Part shown: positions 34,098 through 42,753 of the stretch, piece after piece
Layout of the letters: each line of letters starts with the position of its first letter
How positions within the stretch are numbered: the first letter of the stretch is position 1
From: a bacterium
Lineage (GTDB): Bacteria; SZUA-79; Acidulodesulfobacterales; Acidulodesulfobacteraceae
Assembly (NCBI GenBank): GCA_021777135.1
Contig: JAJYDX010000001.1
Span: 372,001 to 436,000, forward strand
Length of the DNA stretch: 64,000 nucleotides
Direction: 5' to 3'
Translations under genes and position numbers: made by a program
Notes under the pieces: generated by a model
What the model was told of the DNA's origin: nothing
Databases searched by the model: none
What the model saw: the letters and a program-made list of their open reading frames with translations, nothing else

Positions 34098-36005
34098 ATG
34101 CAGTTATTATTAATACACGCCGATGATTTTAATTATTCTTTAACAGGAAAGACTCCGGTTGCAGAGGAAATAGACCCTAATATTACTAAGGAAACAGGAA
34201 ACTTTTTTGAAGAACCTTTAGTAGTTTTCTGCACTGTAGAAGAAAGTGACGCAAAAAATACTGCCGGTATTGTTAAACAGGCTTTCAGAGAAATTAAAGA
34301 AATTTCCGATAAACTAAAGCCCAATTTAATAATTTTATATCCTTATGCTCATCTTTCCAATAGTCTTGCCGATCCATCACTTGCTATTTCGGCTCTTAAT
34401 GCTTTAAAAGCCGAATTGGAATCTTTTTATACCGTTTATAGGGCTCCTTTCGGATGGTATAAGAGTTTCAACATTTCGTGCAAGGGTCATCCGCTAAGCG
34501 AATCTTCGAGGCATATAACGGATTCAGCCGCGACCGTTTTAAAAAAAACAAGGGAAGACGTAGTAAAGGAAGTAGAAAGCGAGTTTTATATCTTAAATTA
34601 CGACGGTGCCGAAACAAAAATAGACTTAAAAAATCAAAGCGTATTAGAAGACAGGGTACTTAAAAATTTTCCATCTCTTAGAAAAGTTGTTGCTTATGAA
34701 GAATTTAAAATAAAAGAAGGAGAAACCCCTCCGTCCGTTTCTGCTATGAGAAGACTTGAGATAGCAGATCATGAAGAGAATTCAGACTCCGGTCATCTTA
34801 GGTTTTATCCAAAAGGAACACTTCTATTTAAACTTTTATCTGATTGGGCGGAAGATATTGCCTTAAACCACCTTAATTGCATGGAAATAGAAACTCCACT
34901 GATATATAACTGGAATAAACCTGAAATCAAAGGGCAAGGAGAATCTTTTCATGAAAGGCACTATTCAGTTTTTGTGCCTGATGAAAAATCAGATACCGGC
35001 GGGTTTGCTCCGTCAAAAGAATTTGTCTTAAGATTTGCGGGAGATTTTGGACTTTTTTCTATGCTTAAAGACGCCAAAATGAGCTATAAACAGCTTCCTC
35101 TCAGATTTTACGAAATTTCGAAAAGCTTCAGGTATGAAAAAAGTGGAGAATTATCCGGCTTGAGGAGACTAAGGGGTTTTACTATGCCAGATATTCACAG
35201 TTTCTGTTTAAATTTAGAAGAAGGTTTTAATGAATATCAGGTGCTTTACAGGACTTACGCAGATCTTGCAGAAGGCACCGGAATAGAATATGCTGTGGTA
35301 TTCAGAATTGTAAAAGAGTATTATGACAAATATAAAGACAAAATTGTAGAACTATTAAAATATTCCAAAAAACCGGCGCTTATCGAAGTCTTATCTAAAA
35401 TGAAACACTACTGGGCGCTTAAACATGAATTTCAGGGCGTCGATTCAGTAAATGGTTCGTGTCAACTTTCTACTGTTCAGCTTGATGTAGAAGACGCTAA
35501 AAGGTATGGCCTTAATTTTACGACCGAAACTGGAGAAAAAGCAGGATGCATAATATGTCACTCATCTGTAGGCGCTATTGAAAGATGGATGTATCTCATA
35601 ATAGAAGAGGCGCTTAAAAAGAATATTCCGGTTTTTCCGTTATGGCTCAGTCCTACTCAGGTCAGAATAATTCCCGTGTCAGATAAGTTCATGAATTTTG
35701 CCATAAAACTTAAGGAAGATATATTCAAATCCGATATAAGGGTAGATATAGACGACAGGGATTTCAGTTTAGGCAAAAAAATTATGTTTGCCGAGGAAGA
35801 GTGGGTTCCGTATATAATAGTAGTCGGGCAAAAAGAATCTGAGAGCGGCGTTCTTTCCGTAAGGGACAGATACAATGAAAGAAAGAATTTTAATTTTACC
35901 ACGGCGGATTTCATAAAAGAAGTCAAAACAGGTACTGAAGGTATGCCTGTCAGAAAACTAATTTTACCGGATATGCTTTCAAAAAGACCTATATTCGTCG
36001 GATAA
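34098..36005 (+). CDS. thrS: Threonyl-tRNA synthetase, archaeal type with archaeal editing domain
   Basis: A 635-residue ThrRS. Residues 1-140 match the D-aminoacyl-deacylase-like editing domain found in archaeal ThrRS (LLIHADDF, YPYAHLSNSLADPS, APFGWYKSFNISCKGHPL); bacterial enzymes use unrelated TGS and SAD domains here. The class II core follows (motif 2 region RFYEISKSFRYE, then LRRLRGFTMPDIHSFC), and the anticodon-binding domain runs from about 515. Two zinc ligands are in place (His367 and His488), but the position where I expect the Cys ligand reads Asp316 in AGDFG. The gene begins 12 bases after flxA, so it may share that transcript. Horizontal transfer from archaea or a lineage with this type is likely. 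Confidence 0.92.
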   Translation: MQLLLIHADDFNYSLTGKTPVAEEIDPNITKETGNFFEEPLVVFCTVEESDAKNTAGIVKQAFREIKEISDKLKPNLIILYPYAHLSNSLADPSLAISALNALKAELESFYTVYRAPFGWYKSFNISCKGHPLSESSRHITDSAATVLKKTREDVVKEVESEFYILNYDGAETKIDLKNQSVLEDRVLKNFPSLRKVVAYEEFKIKEGETPPSVSAMRRLEIADHEENSDSGHLRFYPKGTLLFKLLSDWAEDIALNHLNCMEIETPLIYNWNKPEIKGQGESFHERHYSVFVPDEKSDTGGFAPSKEFVLRFAGDFGLFSMLKDAKMSYKQLPLRFYEISKSFRYEKSGELSGLRRLRGFTMPDIHSFCLNLEEGFNEYQVLYRTYADLAEGTGIEYAVVFRIVKEYYDKYKDKIVELLKYSKKPALIEVLSKMKHYWALKHEFQGVDSVNGSCQLSTVQLDVEDAKRYGLNFTTETGEKAGCIICHSSVGAIERWMYLIIEEALKKNIPVFPLWLSPTQVRIIPVSDKFMNFAIKLKEDIFKSDIRVDIDDRDFSLGKKIMFAEEEWVPYIIVVGQKESESGVLSVRDRYNERKNFNFTTADFIKEVKTGTEGMPVRKLILPDMLSKRPIFVG

Positions 36006-36052
36006 ACGAGAGACATATAAATTAAATTTTAAAACAGGAGCCCAGCCAGGTT

Positions 36053-37297
36053 ATGGATAGTGCGTTAAACGAAATTGAGATAAAAGATGAAACTTCAGTT
36101 AGAAAAAGTGTTACTTTAAAATTAGACGAAACAAGGGCGCAGGAACTCTTTCAAAAGAAGCTAGAATCCGCTGCAAAAAAAGCAAATATAAAAGGTTTCA
36201 GACCTGGCAAAGCGCCAATTTCTATAATAAAAAAATATTATGAGCAGGAACTAATAGAAGAGGCCGCAGCAGAAATTTTAAACGAAGATTTTAGAAAAAT
36301 TATTTTGGAAAAAGGTATATATGTGATAGGAACTCCTTCATTAGAGAAAAAAACAGAAAGCGAATATTCGATATCTTTCGATGTTATGCCTGAAGTCAAA
36401 GATTTAAATCTCGATATAAAAGTTAAAAAAGTTAAAAAACGGGATATAAATGACGAAGTTATTAAAGAGGAAATGGATTTTCTTTTAGAAAGGCTAGCTG
36501 ATCAGGAAAAATTAGACGATTCAGCTATAATAAACAGAGAAGATAAATATTTCGTTAAAATAGACTATGTAACAATAGATGAAACAGGAAAAGAAGTTGA
36601 CAGCGCGAAGGATTATTCCATAAGCCTTAATTCCAGCATTATAGACAAAACATTTGAGGCTTCATTCGTAGGAAAGAAAAAAGGTGATAGTTTCGAATTT
36701 GACGATAAAGAAAGAAAAGTAATTGTTAAAGGGTTTATTAAAGAAATAGTTAAAAAAATAATGCCTGAATTAAATGCGGAAACTATTAAAAACTTTGGCG
36801 ATTTTAAAGATGTTGCAGAGTTTAAACAATACGTAGAAAAAAGTCTTAACGAATATGAGGAAAAAAGATACAAGGATGCTTTGAGGGCATCAATAGCTGA
36901 AGAAATAATAAAACTTAACCCAATCGAGCTCCCGGATAGTGTGGTAGAAGAAGATGCAAAGTCAAGATTAGAAGAAATGAAGAAACAGGGTAAATATAAA
37001 GACATAAATGAAAAACAGGCAGGAGAGTTTATGGGTATCTTAAGAATTATGGCGAAAAGGGATATCGCACTTTATCTTTTGCTGTCAGAAATAGAAAAAG
37101 CAGAAAATATAACAGTAACAGAGCCAGATTTTGAAGACTTTTACAAGCGTACGGCCTCTATATCCAATATGAAAGAAGAAGAAGTTAAAGGTTTTTATTC
37201 TGCGAAAGAAGCTCAGGAAAACTTAAAAAATGCTCTACTTGAAGACAAGACGTTTGATTTTCTTATCCAGAACAAGGTATCATATATTGAAGAATAA
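36053..37297 (+). CDS. tig: Trigger factor (ribosome-bound chaperone)
   Basis: A 414-residue peptidyl-prolyl isomerase-type chaperone. The ribosome-docking signature GFRPGKAP is at 48-55, followed by the PPIase-like middle region and a long helical C-terminal arm. It binds near L23 at the peptide exit. It leads the classic tig-clpP-clpX set and has an AGGAG site before the ATG. Confidence 0.94.
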   Translation: MDSALNEIEIKDETSVRKSVTLKLDETRAQELFQKKLESAAKKANIKGFRPGKAPISIIKKYYEQELIEEAAAEILNEDFRKIILEKGIYVIGTPSLEKKTESEYSISFDVMPEVKDLNLDIKVKKVKKRDINDEVIKEEMDFLLERLADQEKLDDSAIINREDKYFVKIDYVTIDETGKEVDSAKDYSISLNSSIIDKTFEASFVGKKKGDSFEFDDKERKVIVKGFIKEIVKKIMPELNAETIKNFGDFKDVAEFKQYVEKSLNEYEEKRYKDALRASIAEEIIKLNPIELPDSVVEEDAKSRLEEMKKQGKYKDINEKQAGEFMGILRIMAKRDIALYLLLSEIEKAENITVTEPDFEDFYKRTASISNMKEEEVKGFYSAKEAQENLKNALLEDKTFDFLIQNKVSYIEE

Positions 37298-37329
37298 TTA
37301 ACATATAATAAATACGGAGATTAATAAAA

Positions 37330-37929
37330 ATGTCGCTGGTACCTATAGTAGTAGAACAAACGCACAGAGGAGAAAGGTCTTACGATATATATTCCCGACT
37401 TTTAAAAGACAGAATTATATTTATAGGGGAGGCTATAGACGATACGTTTGCTAATCTTATTATAGCACAGCTTTTGTTTCTAGAGTCGGAAGATCCCGAG
37501 AAAGACATAAATATATATATAAATTCACCTGGAGGAGTTATAACAGCCGGACTTGCAATTTACGATACTATTCAATATATAAAGCCTGATGTTTCTACGC
37601 TTTGCATGGGTCAGGCCGCAAGTATGGGAGCAGTGCTTCTTGCAGCCGGAGCGAAAGGTAAGAGATTTGCATTACCTCATGCCAGGATTATGATACACCA
37701 ACCTCTTGGAGGATTTCAAGGACAAGCTACAGATATAGATATTCAGGCTAGAGAAATTTTAAGAATGAGGGAAGAATTAAATCAAATTTTAGCTTCCCAT
37801 ACCGGACAGTCTATAGATAAAATAAGGGAAGATACCGAAAGAGATTTCTTTATGAGCGGGATTCAATCCGTTGATTATGGGATTATTGATAAAGTTGTTG
37901 AAAAAAAAGAAATAAAAAATGTAAAATAA
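37330..37929 (+). CDS. clpP: ATP-dependent Clp protease proteolytic subunit
   Basis: A 199-residue serine protease with the catalytic triad Ser98 (GQAASMG), His123 (MIHQPLGG) and Asp172. It forms the double seven-ring chamber served by ClpX. Length and motifs are standard. It lies 32 bases after tig. Confidence 0.98.
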   Translation: MSLVPIVVEQTHRGERSYDIYSRLLKDRIIFIGEAIDDTFANLIIAQLLFLESEDPEKDINIYINSPGGVITAGLAIYDTIQYIKPDVSTLCMGQAASMGAVLLAAGAKGKRFALPHARIMIHQPLGGFQGQATDIDIQAREILRMREELNQILASHTGQSIDKIREDTERDFFMSGIQSVDYGIIDKVVEKKEIKNVK

Positions 37930-37968
37930 TTTTTTAAAATTTATTAAGATATATAATTATAATCGGTT

Positions 37969-37991
37969 TATATTGGGCTACTGCCAATATA
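37969..37991 (+). promoter_or_regulatory. Hairpin before clpX
   Basis: TATATTGG (37969-37976) pairs perfectly with CCAATATA (37984-37991) around a 7-base loop GCTACTG. There is no T-run, and it ends 17 bases before the clpX start, so it may be an mRNA processing or stability element rather than a terminator. Confidence 0.4.
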
Positions 37992-38008
37992 CATAGAGGT
38001 ATTCAATA

Positions 38009-39367
38009 ATGGCAAGAAAAAGCAATAACAATAATAATGATGATAATTACGGAAGAGAGCTTTACTGTTCTTTTTGCGGAAAATCTCAGGACGAGGTAAG
38101 AAAGCTTATTGCCGGCCCCTCGGTTTATATATGTGATGAATGCATAAGTCTTTGCAACGATATTATATCAGAAGAAAGCAAACCGGTTCCGGCAGAAATA
38201 AAAGTCGAAAATTATTTATATAAGCCTATAGAAATTAAAGCTTTTTTAGACCAGTATGTAGTAGGTCAGGAAAGGGCCAAAAAAATTCTTTCCGTAGCAG
38301 TTTATAACCATTACAAAAGAATAGAGCATAATCTTTCGTTCAAAAACTCTGAAAAATCACGCAATAATAAATCTGGCAAATTAAATTCCGATTTTAGTAA
38401 TATACATGATAAGGGTAATTTAGATGTGGAGATGCAGAAGAGTAATATCTTAATCATCGGTCCAACCGGAAGCGGCAAAACACTGCTTGCCCAGACGCTT
38501 GCCAGAATGCTTGACTTGCCCTTTGCTATCGCCGATGCCACGACGCTTACTGAAGCCGGCTATGTTGGCGAGGATGTAGAAAGCATTTTACTTTCGTTAT
38601 TACAAAATGCTGATTACGATGTTGAAAGAGCGCAAAAAGGTATTATATATATTGATGAAATTGACAAGATTGCGAAAAAAACTGATAACGTTTCCATAAC
38701 AAGGGATGTTTCAGGCGAAGGCGTACAGCAGGCCCTTCTAAAAATTATTGAAGGAACCGTTGCAAACGTGCCCCCAAAAGGCGGCAGAAAACATCCGCAT
38801 CAGGAATTTCTTAGGATAGACACTAACAATATACTTTTTATTTGCGGAGGCGCATTTAACGGTTTAGATAAAATTATAGAAAAAAGAATACACCAACAAC
38901 CTATAGGTTTTAATGCAGAAGTTAATTCAGGCAAATCAGTCAGTCCCTACGAAATAATGAAACAGGTTGAAACCAAAGACTTGTTAAAGTATGGATTAAT
39001 TCCAGAATTTATCGGTAGGCTTCCAGTTACCGCAACTTTGGAAGAATTGGATGAAAAAGCCTTGGTAGAAATTTTAACTAAGCCTAAAAATGCATTGATT
39101 AAACAGTATCAGAAATTATTTGAGCTGGAGGACGTAAATTTAAGATTTACCGATTCCGCCATAAAAGAAATTACTAAAAAGGCTGTAAGGCACGGATCTG
39201 GTGCAAGAGGTTTAAGGACTATTTTAGAATCTATAATGTTAGACGTTATGTATGAAATTCCTACAGACCCGACTATTAAAGAATGCGTTATAAACGACGA
39301 TGTTATAATTAATGGCGGTCAGCCTATTCTTCTTTACGAAAAGGATGCCGGAGCAAAATCGATTTAA
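38009..39367 (+). CDS. clpX: Clp protease ATP-binding subunit ClpX
   Basis: A 452-residue AAA+ unfoldase. An Asn-rich start precedes the zinc-binding domain (Cys20, 23, 42, 45). Walker A GPTGSGKT is at 151-158 and Walker B is IIYIDEIDK. The polar stretch at about 107-142, between the linker and Walker A, is longer than in E. coli ClpX. ClpX delivers unfolded proteins to ClpP, encoded upstream. The usual lon neighbour is missing here and found instead at 57-60 kb. Confidence 0.97.
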   Translation: MARKSNNNNNDDNYGRELYCSFCGKSQDEVRKLIAGPSVYICDECISLCNDIISEESKPVPAEIKVENYLYKPIEIKAFLDQYVVGQERAKKILSVAVYNHYKRIEHNLSFKNSEKSRNNKSGKLNSDFSNIHDKGNLDVEMQKSNILIIGPTGSGKTLLAQTLARMLDLPFAIADATTLTEAGYVGEDVESILLSLLQNADYDVERAQKGIIYIDEIDKIAKKTDNVSITRDVSGEGVQQALLKIIEGTVANVPPKGGRKHPHQEFLRIDTNNILFICGGAFNGLDKIIEKRIHQQPIGFNAEVNSGKSVSPYEIMKQVETKDLLKYGLIPEFIGRLPVTATLEELDEKALVEILTKPKNALIKQYQKLFELEDVNLRFTDSAIKEITKKAVRHGSGARGLRTILESIMLDVMYEIPTDPTIKECVINDDVIINGGQPILLYEKDAGAKSI

Positions 39368-39404
39368 GTATATAAAAAAATGTTATAAAATATGATTTTT
39401 TTTG

Positions 39405-39433
39405 TTGACATATTCATTAAAAACATATATATA
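39405..39433 (+). promoter_or_regulatory. Promoter of the HU gene
   Basis: Consensus TTGACA (39405-39410) and TATATA (39428-39433) are exactly 17 bases apart. The leader of about 95 bases includes a small AGCAT/ATGCT hairpin. Confidence 0.65.
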
Positions 39434-39532
39434 TTATATATACTTAATTAAAGCACCTGCAAATGTAGCATTACAGAGATGCTTGAATAAAATTAAACCA
39501 TTAAAACCTTAAAATGTAAGGAGGAATTTGGT

Positions 39533-39814
39533 ATGACAAAAGCAGAATTAGTTGATGCAATTGCAAAATCGTCCAAGCTCACGAAAGCAGACAGCGAAAA
39601 AGCTCTCAGTGCAGCAATTAATGCAGTAATCGGCGCTTTAAAAAAGGGAGACGCAGTGAGACTTGTTGGTTTCGGCACTTTCGAAGTAACTAAAAGAGCG
39701 GCAAGAAAAGGCAGAAATCCTCAAACTGGAAAAGAAATTCAGATTAAGGCTTCAAAGTCGCCTAAGTTTAAAGCCGGTAAATCTTTCAAAGAAGCTGTCA
39801 ATACCGGAAAGTAA
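39533..39814 (+). CDS. hup: DNA-binding protein HU
   Basis: A 93-residue HU/IHF-family protein with MTKAELVDAIAKSS at the start and the DNA-arm signature RKGRNPQTGKEI near residues 60-72. It bends and packs DNA non-specifically. An AAGGAGG ribosome site lies before the ATG. It has its own promoter and terminator. Confidence 0.96.
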   Translation: MTKAELVDAIAKSSKLTKADSEKALSAAINAVIGALKKGDAVRLVGFGTFEVTKRAARKGRNPQTGKEIQIKASKSPKFKAGKSFKEAVNTGK

Positions 39815-39835
39815 TTTATTGTGCTATTTTAAAAG

Positions 39836-39899
39836 CCCTCATTTTATTCAATTGCAGTCGTGTCTTTCATAAAATTTTAAAAATGAGGGTTATTTTTTT
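39836..39899 (+). terminator. Rho-independent terminator of the HU gene
   Basis: CCCTCATTTT (39836-39845) pairs with AAAATGAGGG (39880-39889) around a long 34-base loop, followed by a run of eight bases that are nearly all T. The T-run ends at the base directly before tRNA-Val. Confidence 0.65.
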
Positions 39900-39976
39900 G
39901 GGCGGATAGCTCAGCTGGTTAGAGCATCGGCTTTACAAGCCGGGGGTCACAGGTTCGAACCCTGTTCCGCCTACCA
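39900..39976 (+). tRNA. tRNA-Val (anticodon TAC)
   Basis: Full cloverleaf: acceptor GGGCGGA/TCCGCCT (G-T at the end pair), D-arm GCTC/GAGC, anticodon loop TTTACAA giving anticodon TAC, T-arm ACAGG-TTCGAAC-CCTGT, and an encoded CCA. It reads GUA and related Val codons. Confidence 0.95.
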
Positions 39977-40032
39977 CATGGTATAAAAGTAAAAAAGCAA
40001 ATCGAGGAAATGAGGGTTTTACTAGAATTTTC

Positions 40033-40061
40033 TTGACTTTTTATCTCCGATAGATTAATAT
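40033..40061 (+). promoter_or_regulatory. Candidate promoter upstream of tRNA-Asp
   Basis: TTGACT (40033-40038) and TAATAT (40056-40061) are exactly 17 bases apart. The predicted start is about 150 bases before tRNA-Asp. I see no gene in the intervening stretch 40070-40219, which is AT-rich; it would be a long leader or a small RNA. Confidence 0.5.
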
Positions 40062-40219
40062 TTATTATGCTATTAAAGCAGTTGTTTTATAAATCCGCAT
40101 AATAAATTTATTTGTAGGTTTGTTTGTGGACAAATAGCTGTTAAGGTTTATACAATACTGACATATTAGTTTTCATTTATACATTAATTATAAAACTTAT
40201 CCTTTCTTAATCACCATAC

Positions 40220-40296
40220 GGGGCTGTAGTTCAGACGGTTAGAACGCCGGCCTGTCACGCCGGAGGTCGCGGGTTCGATCCCCGTCGGCCCCGCCA
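40220..40296 (+). tRNA. tRNA-Asp (anticodon GTC)
   Basis: Acceptor GGGGCTG pairs with CGGCCCC (one T-G pair), D-arm GTTC/GAAC, anticodon loop CTGTCAC with anticodon GTC, T-arm GCGGG-TTCGATC-CCCGT, discriminator G and encoded CCA. Confidence 0.95.
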
Positions 40297-40378
40297 CTTT
40301 TTAAAGACAACTCCTGATTTATAATTAAAGTTTTCATTTTTATTTTATATTTTGTTATAATTATATAAAAATATTTTT

Positions 40379-40463
40379 GCGAGAGTGGCGGAATTGGTAT
40401 ACGCACTGGACTTAGAATCCAGCGGGGCAACCCATGGGGGTTCAACTCCCCCCTTTCGCACCA
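40379..40463 (+). tRNA. tRNA-Leu (anticodon TAG)
   Basis: Acceptor GCGAGAG pairs with CTTTCGC, anticodon loop CTTAGAA with anticodon TAG, a long variable arm (class II tRNA), T-arm GGGGG-TTCAACT-CCCCC and encoded CCA. Confidence 0.94.
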
Positions 40464-40539
40464 TTTCTAAAAATAAAACTTTCCAGTATTTTTATAATAC
40501 TACAATGATTTTTAAGTTATTTTATTTTTTTATAAACTT

Positions 40540-40548
40540 TGATATAAT
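40540..40548 (+). promoter_or_regulatory. Extended -10 promoter of yebC-ruvCAB
   Basis: TGA followed directly by consensus TATAAT (40543-40548) forms an extended -10; no good -35 is present, as is usual for that class. The start would be near 40555, about 40 bases before ATG 40594. Confidence 0.5.
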
Positions 40549-40593
40549 TTTAAATTAAAATTAGATACATATATATACAACCGGAGGAGTTTT

Positions 40594-41328
40594 ATGTCTG
40601 GACACAGCAAGTGGAGCACAATTAAAAGAAAAAAGGGTGCATTAGACGCGAAAAGAGGAAGGATTTTTACAAATATTATACGTGAAATTATTACCAGTAC
40701 AAGGATTGGCGGAAAAGACGCTACTTCAAACCCCAGGCTTAGGCTTGCTATAGATGAAGCTAAAGCTAATAATATGCCCAAAGAAAATATAGAAAGAGCA
40801 ATAAAAAAAGGTGCTGGCGAACTCGAAGGTGAAACATACGAAGAGCTTATATATGAAGGCTATGGTCCGGCAGGAGTGGCACTTCTTATAGAAACACTCA
40901 CAGATAATAAAAACAGGACTGTTTCGGAAGTAAGGCACGCTCTTTCTAGGCATGGAGGAAGTCTGGGCGAATCAGGATGTGTCATGTGGATGTTTAATAA
41001 AAAAGGCGTAGTTGGTTTTGATGCGACTGAAAATACTGAAGATGCCATTATGGAAATAGCATTGGAAGCTGGAGCCGAAGATGTTAAGACTGAAGATGGA
41101 GAAATACTAGTATACTCTGACGTAAAAGATTTTGAGAAGGTAAAGTCTGGATTCGAGTCCAAAGGGATGAAAGAAAAATTCTCGGAAATTTCTTATATAC
41201 CGCAGACTAATATAGAACTTAAAGGCAAAGAAGCTGATCAGATGCTCAGGCTTATGGATACCCTTGAAGAAATTGAAGGAATTCAAAATGTTTACGCTAA
41301 TTTTGACATACAGGAAACGACTGAATGA
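40594..41328 (+). CDS. yebC: YebC/PmpR-family protein
   Basis: A 244-residue protein matching the YebC family from its MSGHSKWSTIKRKKGALDAKRG start through LRLAIDEAKANNMPKENIERAIKKG and SLGESGCVMWMF. Family members are known as transcription regulators and more recently as helpers of ribosomes stalled at prolines. The position before ruvC is conserved widely. An unusually good GGAGGAG site precedes the ATG. Confidence 0.95.
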   Translation: MSGHSKWSTIKRKKGALDAKRGRIFTNIIREIITSTRIGGKDATSNPRLRLAIDEAKANNMPKENIERAIKKGAGELEGETYEELIYEGYGPAGVALLIETLTDNKNRTVSEVRHALSRHGGSLGESGCVMWMFNKKGVVGFDATENTEDAIMEIALEAGAEDVKTEDGEILVYSDVKDFEKVKSGFESKGMKEKFSEISYIPQTNIELKGKEADQMLRLMDTLEEIEGIQNVYANFDIQETTE

Positions 41329-41369
41329 TGAGAATTATTAAAAAAAAATAAAAATACAGGCTTTAATTT

Positions 41370-41888
41370 ATGAGTTACAGGATTTTAGGCGTCGATCCGG
41401 GTTCGCGATTAACTGGTTGGGCCGTTTTAGACCTTCCTTCTTTCGGCAAGCCGTTCGACTTGATATCCTGCGGGTTAATAGACGCAAGAAGAGATAAATT
41501 TCCCTCCAATCTTAATAAAATTTATGAAGAATTAAAAGAGATAGCCTCGAGTTATTCTCCAGACATTATGTCGTTAGAGGCGGTGTTTTCAGGTATAAAC
41601 CCCTCGTCTTTAATTAAGCTTTCACAAGCAAGAGGCGTAATATGCTTAATTTCTTCAGCTTTAAACATTAGGCTTAAAGAATATCCTCCTAAATTCGTAA
41701 AAAAAAGTATATCCGGATATGGAAATGCCGATAAAAACATGATGAAAGATGCTCTTATTTTGATGTGTTCTTCAAAAAGCGGCAATGTTAAAGACTTTTT
41801 GAAAGAAAATATAATCGACGATATATCGGACGCTATTGCTATTGCCGTATGTTGCGCTACTGATATGGCAAATTTTGTGTATTTCTAA
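41370..41888 (+). CDS. ruvC: Holliday junction resolvase RuvC
   Basis: A 172-residue endonuclease with the start RILGVDPGSRLTGWAV. The catalytic acids are Asp9, Glu70 (SLEAVF) and Asp151/Asp154 near the C-terminus. It cuts the junction moved by RuvAB, encoded directly after it. The gap to ruvA is 15 bases. Confidence 0.94.
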   Translation: MSYRILGVDPGSRLTGWAVLDLPSFGKPFDLISCGLIDARRDKFPSNLNKIYEELKEIASSYSPDIMSLEAVFSGINPSSLIKLSQARGVICLISSALNIRLKEYPPKFVKKSISGYGNADKNMMKDALILMCSSKSGNVKDFLKENIIDDISDAIAIAVCCATDMANFVYF

Positions 41889-41903
41889 TATAATATTAAT
41901 AAT

Positions 41904-42725
41904 ATGATTGCTTATCTTCACGGAAAGGTGATATTAAGAGATATAGGAAAATCCCTCATAATACTTGAAGCATACGGCGTAGGATACGAAGTATATATGC
42001 CTATGCCAAATTTTGAAAAAAATTCCGACTATGTAAGCGAAGGTACAGGTATAAATCTTTTTATTTACACTTATGTCAGAGAAGATAGAATAACTCTTTA
42101 TGGTTTTAATACAAAACTTCAAAGAGAAATTTTCTCTCTTCTCCTAGACGTAAAAGACGTAGGTCCTAAACTTGCAGTTACCATACTTTCAAGTATCGAT
42201 GCGTCTAATCTTATAAATATTTTGACTTCTCAAGATATATCCGCGCTATGCGGCATTAAGGGTATAGGGCAGTCCAAGGCGGAGCGTATAGTAATGGAAT
42301 TGAAAAATAAAATAATTAAAAAAGCCGCCTCTTTTAATGATGTAAAAGCCGATGATATCTGGATAGAAAAAGATAAAAAAACTGAAAGTGAAGCATTTTC
42401 TTTAGGCCGGTTCCCGGATTTCAAGCAATCTCCCTTAGAAGATGCGAGATATGCTGAAAACAATTTTAAAGGCAGTATAGATTCGCCGGACGGAAATAAA
42501 AGCGTTGCCGGTAAAATTAATGCGGCATCTAATTTTCAACAACCTTCGGATATGATTATAGAATCGGCTCTTGCACTAGAGACCCTAGGCTATTCAAAAT
42601 TAGACTCTTTTAATATTGCAAGCAAGGTTTTCGGCATACTCAAGACAGCAGAAAATACTCCTTCTGGGACCGAGGATTTAACAAAAGAATGTTTAAGACA
42701 TATTTATTCTAATAAAAATAATTAA
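41904..42725 (+). CDS. ruvA: Holliday junction helicase subunit RuvA
   Basis: A 273-residue junction-binding protein, about 70 longer than the usual 200. The N-terminal OB fold starts MIAYLHGKVILRD, and helix-hairpin-helix motifs lie at about 75-140 (LLDVKDVGPKLA and LCGIKGIGQSKAERI). The extra length is a polar linker at about 150-215 before the C-terminal domain that contacts RuvB (ALETLGYSKLDSF). No clear ribosome site is seen. Confidence 0.94.
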   Translation: MIAYLHGKVILRDIGKSLIILEAYGVGYEVYMPMPNFEKNSDYVSEGTGINLFIYTYVREDRITLYGFNTKLQREIFSLLLDVKDVGPKLAVTILSSIDASNLINILTSQDISALCGIKGIGQSKAERIVMELKNKIIKKAASFNDVKADDIWIEKDKKTESEAFSLGRFPDFKQSPLEDARYAENNFKGSIDSPDGNKSVAGKINAASNFQQPSDMIIESALALETLGYSKLDSFNIASKVFGILKTAENTPSGTEDLTKECLRHIYSNKNN

Positions 42726-42753
42726 TAAAAATATTAATTTATTGAATCTAACT

